From contig CAMAVI010000007.1 in NCBI GenBank assembly GCA_945861625.1, positions 1-64,000 on the forward strand: 64,000 nucleotides of DNA, given 5' to 3'. The notes beneath the pieces are model-generated. The model was not told where the DNA came from, did not search any database, and was given only the letters and a program-made list of their open reading frames with translations. Both the position numbers and the translations under genes were made by a program. This stretch comes from Candidatus Sulfopaludibacter sp. SbA3 (GTDB lineage Bacteria; Acidobacteriota; Terriglobia; Bryobacterales; Bryobacteraceae). Positions 63,002-64,000 of the stretch are shown here, one piece after another (the stretch's first letter is position 1; each line of letters opens with the position of its first letter).

Positions 63002-64000
63002 GTGGCATTTACAATTAACACCAACATTACGTCGCTGCAGGCGCAAAATTACCTGCGTACCAACAGCGATTTTCAGAGCAAGACCATCAACCGCGTGACC
63101 TCGGGTCTGCGCATTGTGACCTCGGGCGACGACGCCGCCGGCCTGGCGATTGCCAACGGCTACCGGTCCGACGCGGCGGTGCTGACACAAGGCGTGCGTA
63201 ACGCCAACGACGGCTTGAGCCAGTTGCAGATTGCCGACGGCGGCATCAGTAACATCTCGCAACTGTTGGACCGCGCCCGCACGCTGGCCACGCAGTCCGC
63301 CTCGGGCGCCTTCACGGGCGACCGCAGCGTGCTGAACTCCGAGTTTCAGACCGTGATCGGGGAAATCGACCGCCAGGCGCAGGCCGTGGGGCTGAATCAG
63401 GGCGGTGCGTTTGCCCGGGCTCTGAGCGTTTTCATCGGCGGTGGCCGGTCCTCCAATGGCATCAATGCGATCACCAACGGAAGCATCGCCATCGACTTGA
63501 GCAACTCGACCGTCGACTCGCAAAGCCTGGGCCTTAAAGGCGTGCAGGCGGCCGGCACGGCGGGAACCGATATCGGCGTGGGCAGTGCGACCAGCGTGCA
63601 AAACATCGTTACCAACGCGACCAACCTGGCTTCGATCGCCAACAACACGACGGAACTCTACTTTACCGGCCCCGGGTTCGCGGACACCTTCGGCTCCAAC
63701 GTGGTGAAGGTCGCTGTGAATCTGACCGGTGTCACGGATTCAAACACGCTGGTAGCGGCGGTCAACCAGGCCATCGCCAACGCCGGCAACGGGGCGAGCC
63801 AGCAGGCCACGGCGTTTAAGAACTCCAACATTGCCGCCGCCATCAATACGGATACCAGCGGAAAGCAGCAGTTGACCTTCAACTCGGCTTCCACGGCGTT
63901 CCAGGTGCAGGGCGGCGACCGTGTCGCCACCGGGCTGCTCGGCAGCTTCTCCAGCGGCTCCACCGGCAACATTTCCATCGTCACGGCGCTCGCGGCAACC
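63002..64000 (+). CDS. fliC: Flagellin, N-terminal part (runs off the window)
   Basis: 333 codons, open to the window end. The GTG start gives VAFTINTNITSLQAQNYL, the usual flagellin N-terminus. The conserved D0/D1 helices follow: RVTSGLRIVTSGDDAAGLAI, ANDGLSQLQIADGGISNI and LLDRARTLATQSASGAFTG, up to about residue 130. After that comes a variable Asn/Gly/Ser/Ala-rich surface domain (about 150-333). The C-terminal D1/D0 helices lie outside. The motAB/flbD genes 9 kb upstream agree with a motile organism. Confidence 0.95.
   Translation, partial: MAFTINTNITSLQAQNYLRTNSDFQSKTINRVTSGLRIVTSGDDAAGLAIANGYRSDAAVLTQGVRNANDGLSQLQIADGGISNISQLLDRARTLATQSASGAFTGDRSVLNSEFQTVIGEIDRQAQAVGLNQGGAFARALSVFIGGGRSSNGINAITNGSIAIDLSNSTVDSQSLGLKGVQAAGTAGTDIGVGSATSVQNIVTNATNLASIANNTTELYFTGPGFADTFGSNVVKVAVNLTGVTDSNTLVAAVNQAIANAGNGASQQATAFKNSNIAAAINTDTSGKQQLTFNSASTAFQVQGGDRVATGLLGSFSSGSTGNISIVTALAAT

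Noticed and set aside
62924-63601. N-terminal extension of the TrmH-family gene back through flagellin
   Set aside because: The extension is antisense to the conserved flagellin D0/D1 coding region. The methyltransferase fold begins after 62923.

Overview
The window is a 64 kb piece of a GC-rich bacterial chromosome. The gene set points to an Acidobacteriota member near Solibacter/Bryobacter. The clues are a Solibacter-type kinase/TPR protein, an ISAzo13-family transposase end, many secreted proteins of lineage-restricted type, gram-negative envelope genes and flagellar genes. This placement is inference from gene content, not a computed phylogeny. Genes are tightly packed with many 4-bp start/stop overlaps. 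I found no rRNA, tRNA, CRISPR array, prophage or integrated element, and no gene-free stretch longer than about 300 bases.

Layout. 1-500: transposase tail facing a truncated ORF. 0.5-5.8 kb: processive glycosyltransferase, then a minus-strand group of MutS2, NUDIX hydrolase and SMP-30-like lactonase. 5.8-11 kb: a four-gene minus-strand envelope operon (ABC ATPase, FtsX-type permease, LolA-like periplasmic protein, beta-barrel). 11-17 kb: orphan hydantoinase A, greA with a CDP-alcohol phosphatidyltransferase, a deletion scar joining two broken genes, a START-like secreted protein, an HD-GYP response regulator and a cupin. 17-28 kb: LssY_C protein, aroA, a sensorless kinase-like ATPase, surE, an MgtE-like protein without channel, a DUF885 peptidase, enoyl-CoA hydratase, parvulin PPIase and a headless Ser/Thr kinase with TPRs. 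27.8-32.3 kb: minus-strand sugar operon (PfkB kinase, membrane glycosyltransferase, DapF-like protein without its catalytic cysteines, UDP-sugar dehydrogenase). 32.4-41.6 kb: metallophosphoesterase, APC permease, gapA-pgm, cutA with a TPR gene, uvrC, Roadblock protein. 41.9-48.3 kb: zinc-finger/proline-rich protein, large TPR protein, flippase-like membrane protein, a dead REC-GGDEF protein upstream of a glycosyltransferase, and a small monooxygenase. 48.4-52.5 kb: sigma54 activator, RlpA lipoprotein, a 21-residue lysine-rich microgene with complete signals, TlpA-like thioredoxin and galU. 52.5-54.4 kb: flbD-motA-motB. 54.4-64 kb: merR/rlmB divergent pair, transglutaminase-like protein, zinc ribbon, an rRNA/tRNA methyltransferase-addB-addA operon, and a flagellin that runs off the right end.

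Themes. Envelope and exopolysaccharide building (GT2, GT39-like, GT4, pgm, galU, UDP-sugar dehydrogenase, flippase-like protein) is spread through the window. DNA repair is strong (mutS2, uvrC, addAB). Motility appears as motAB/flbD and flagellin, and the flagellin leader has a GGA-loop hairpin that looks like a CsrA site. Many first-in-operon genes have a TAnnnT hexamer 7-10 bases before the start codon and no Shine-Dalgarno, which suggests leaderless or very short-leader transcripts. The two best candidates for something new are the lysine-rich microgene at 50425-50648 and the DapF-like protein that has lost both catalytic cysteines inside a sugar operon.
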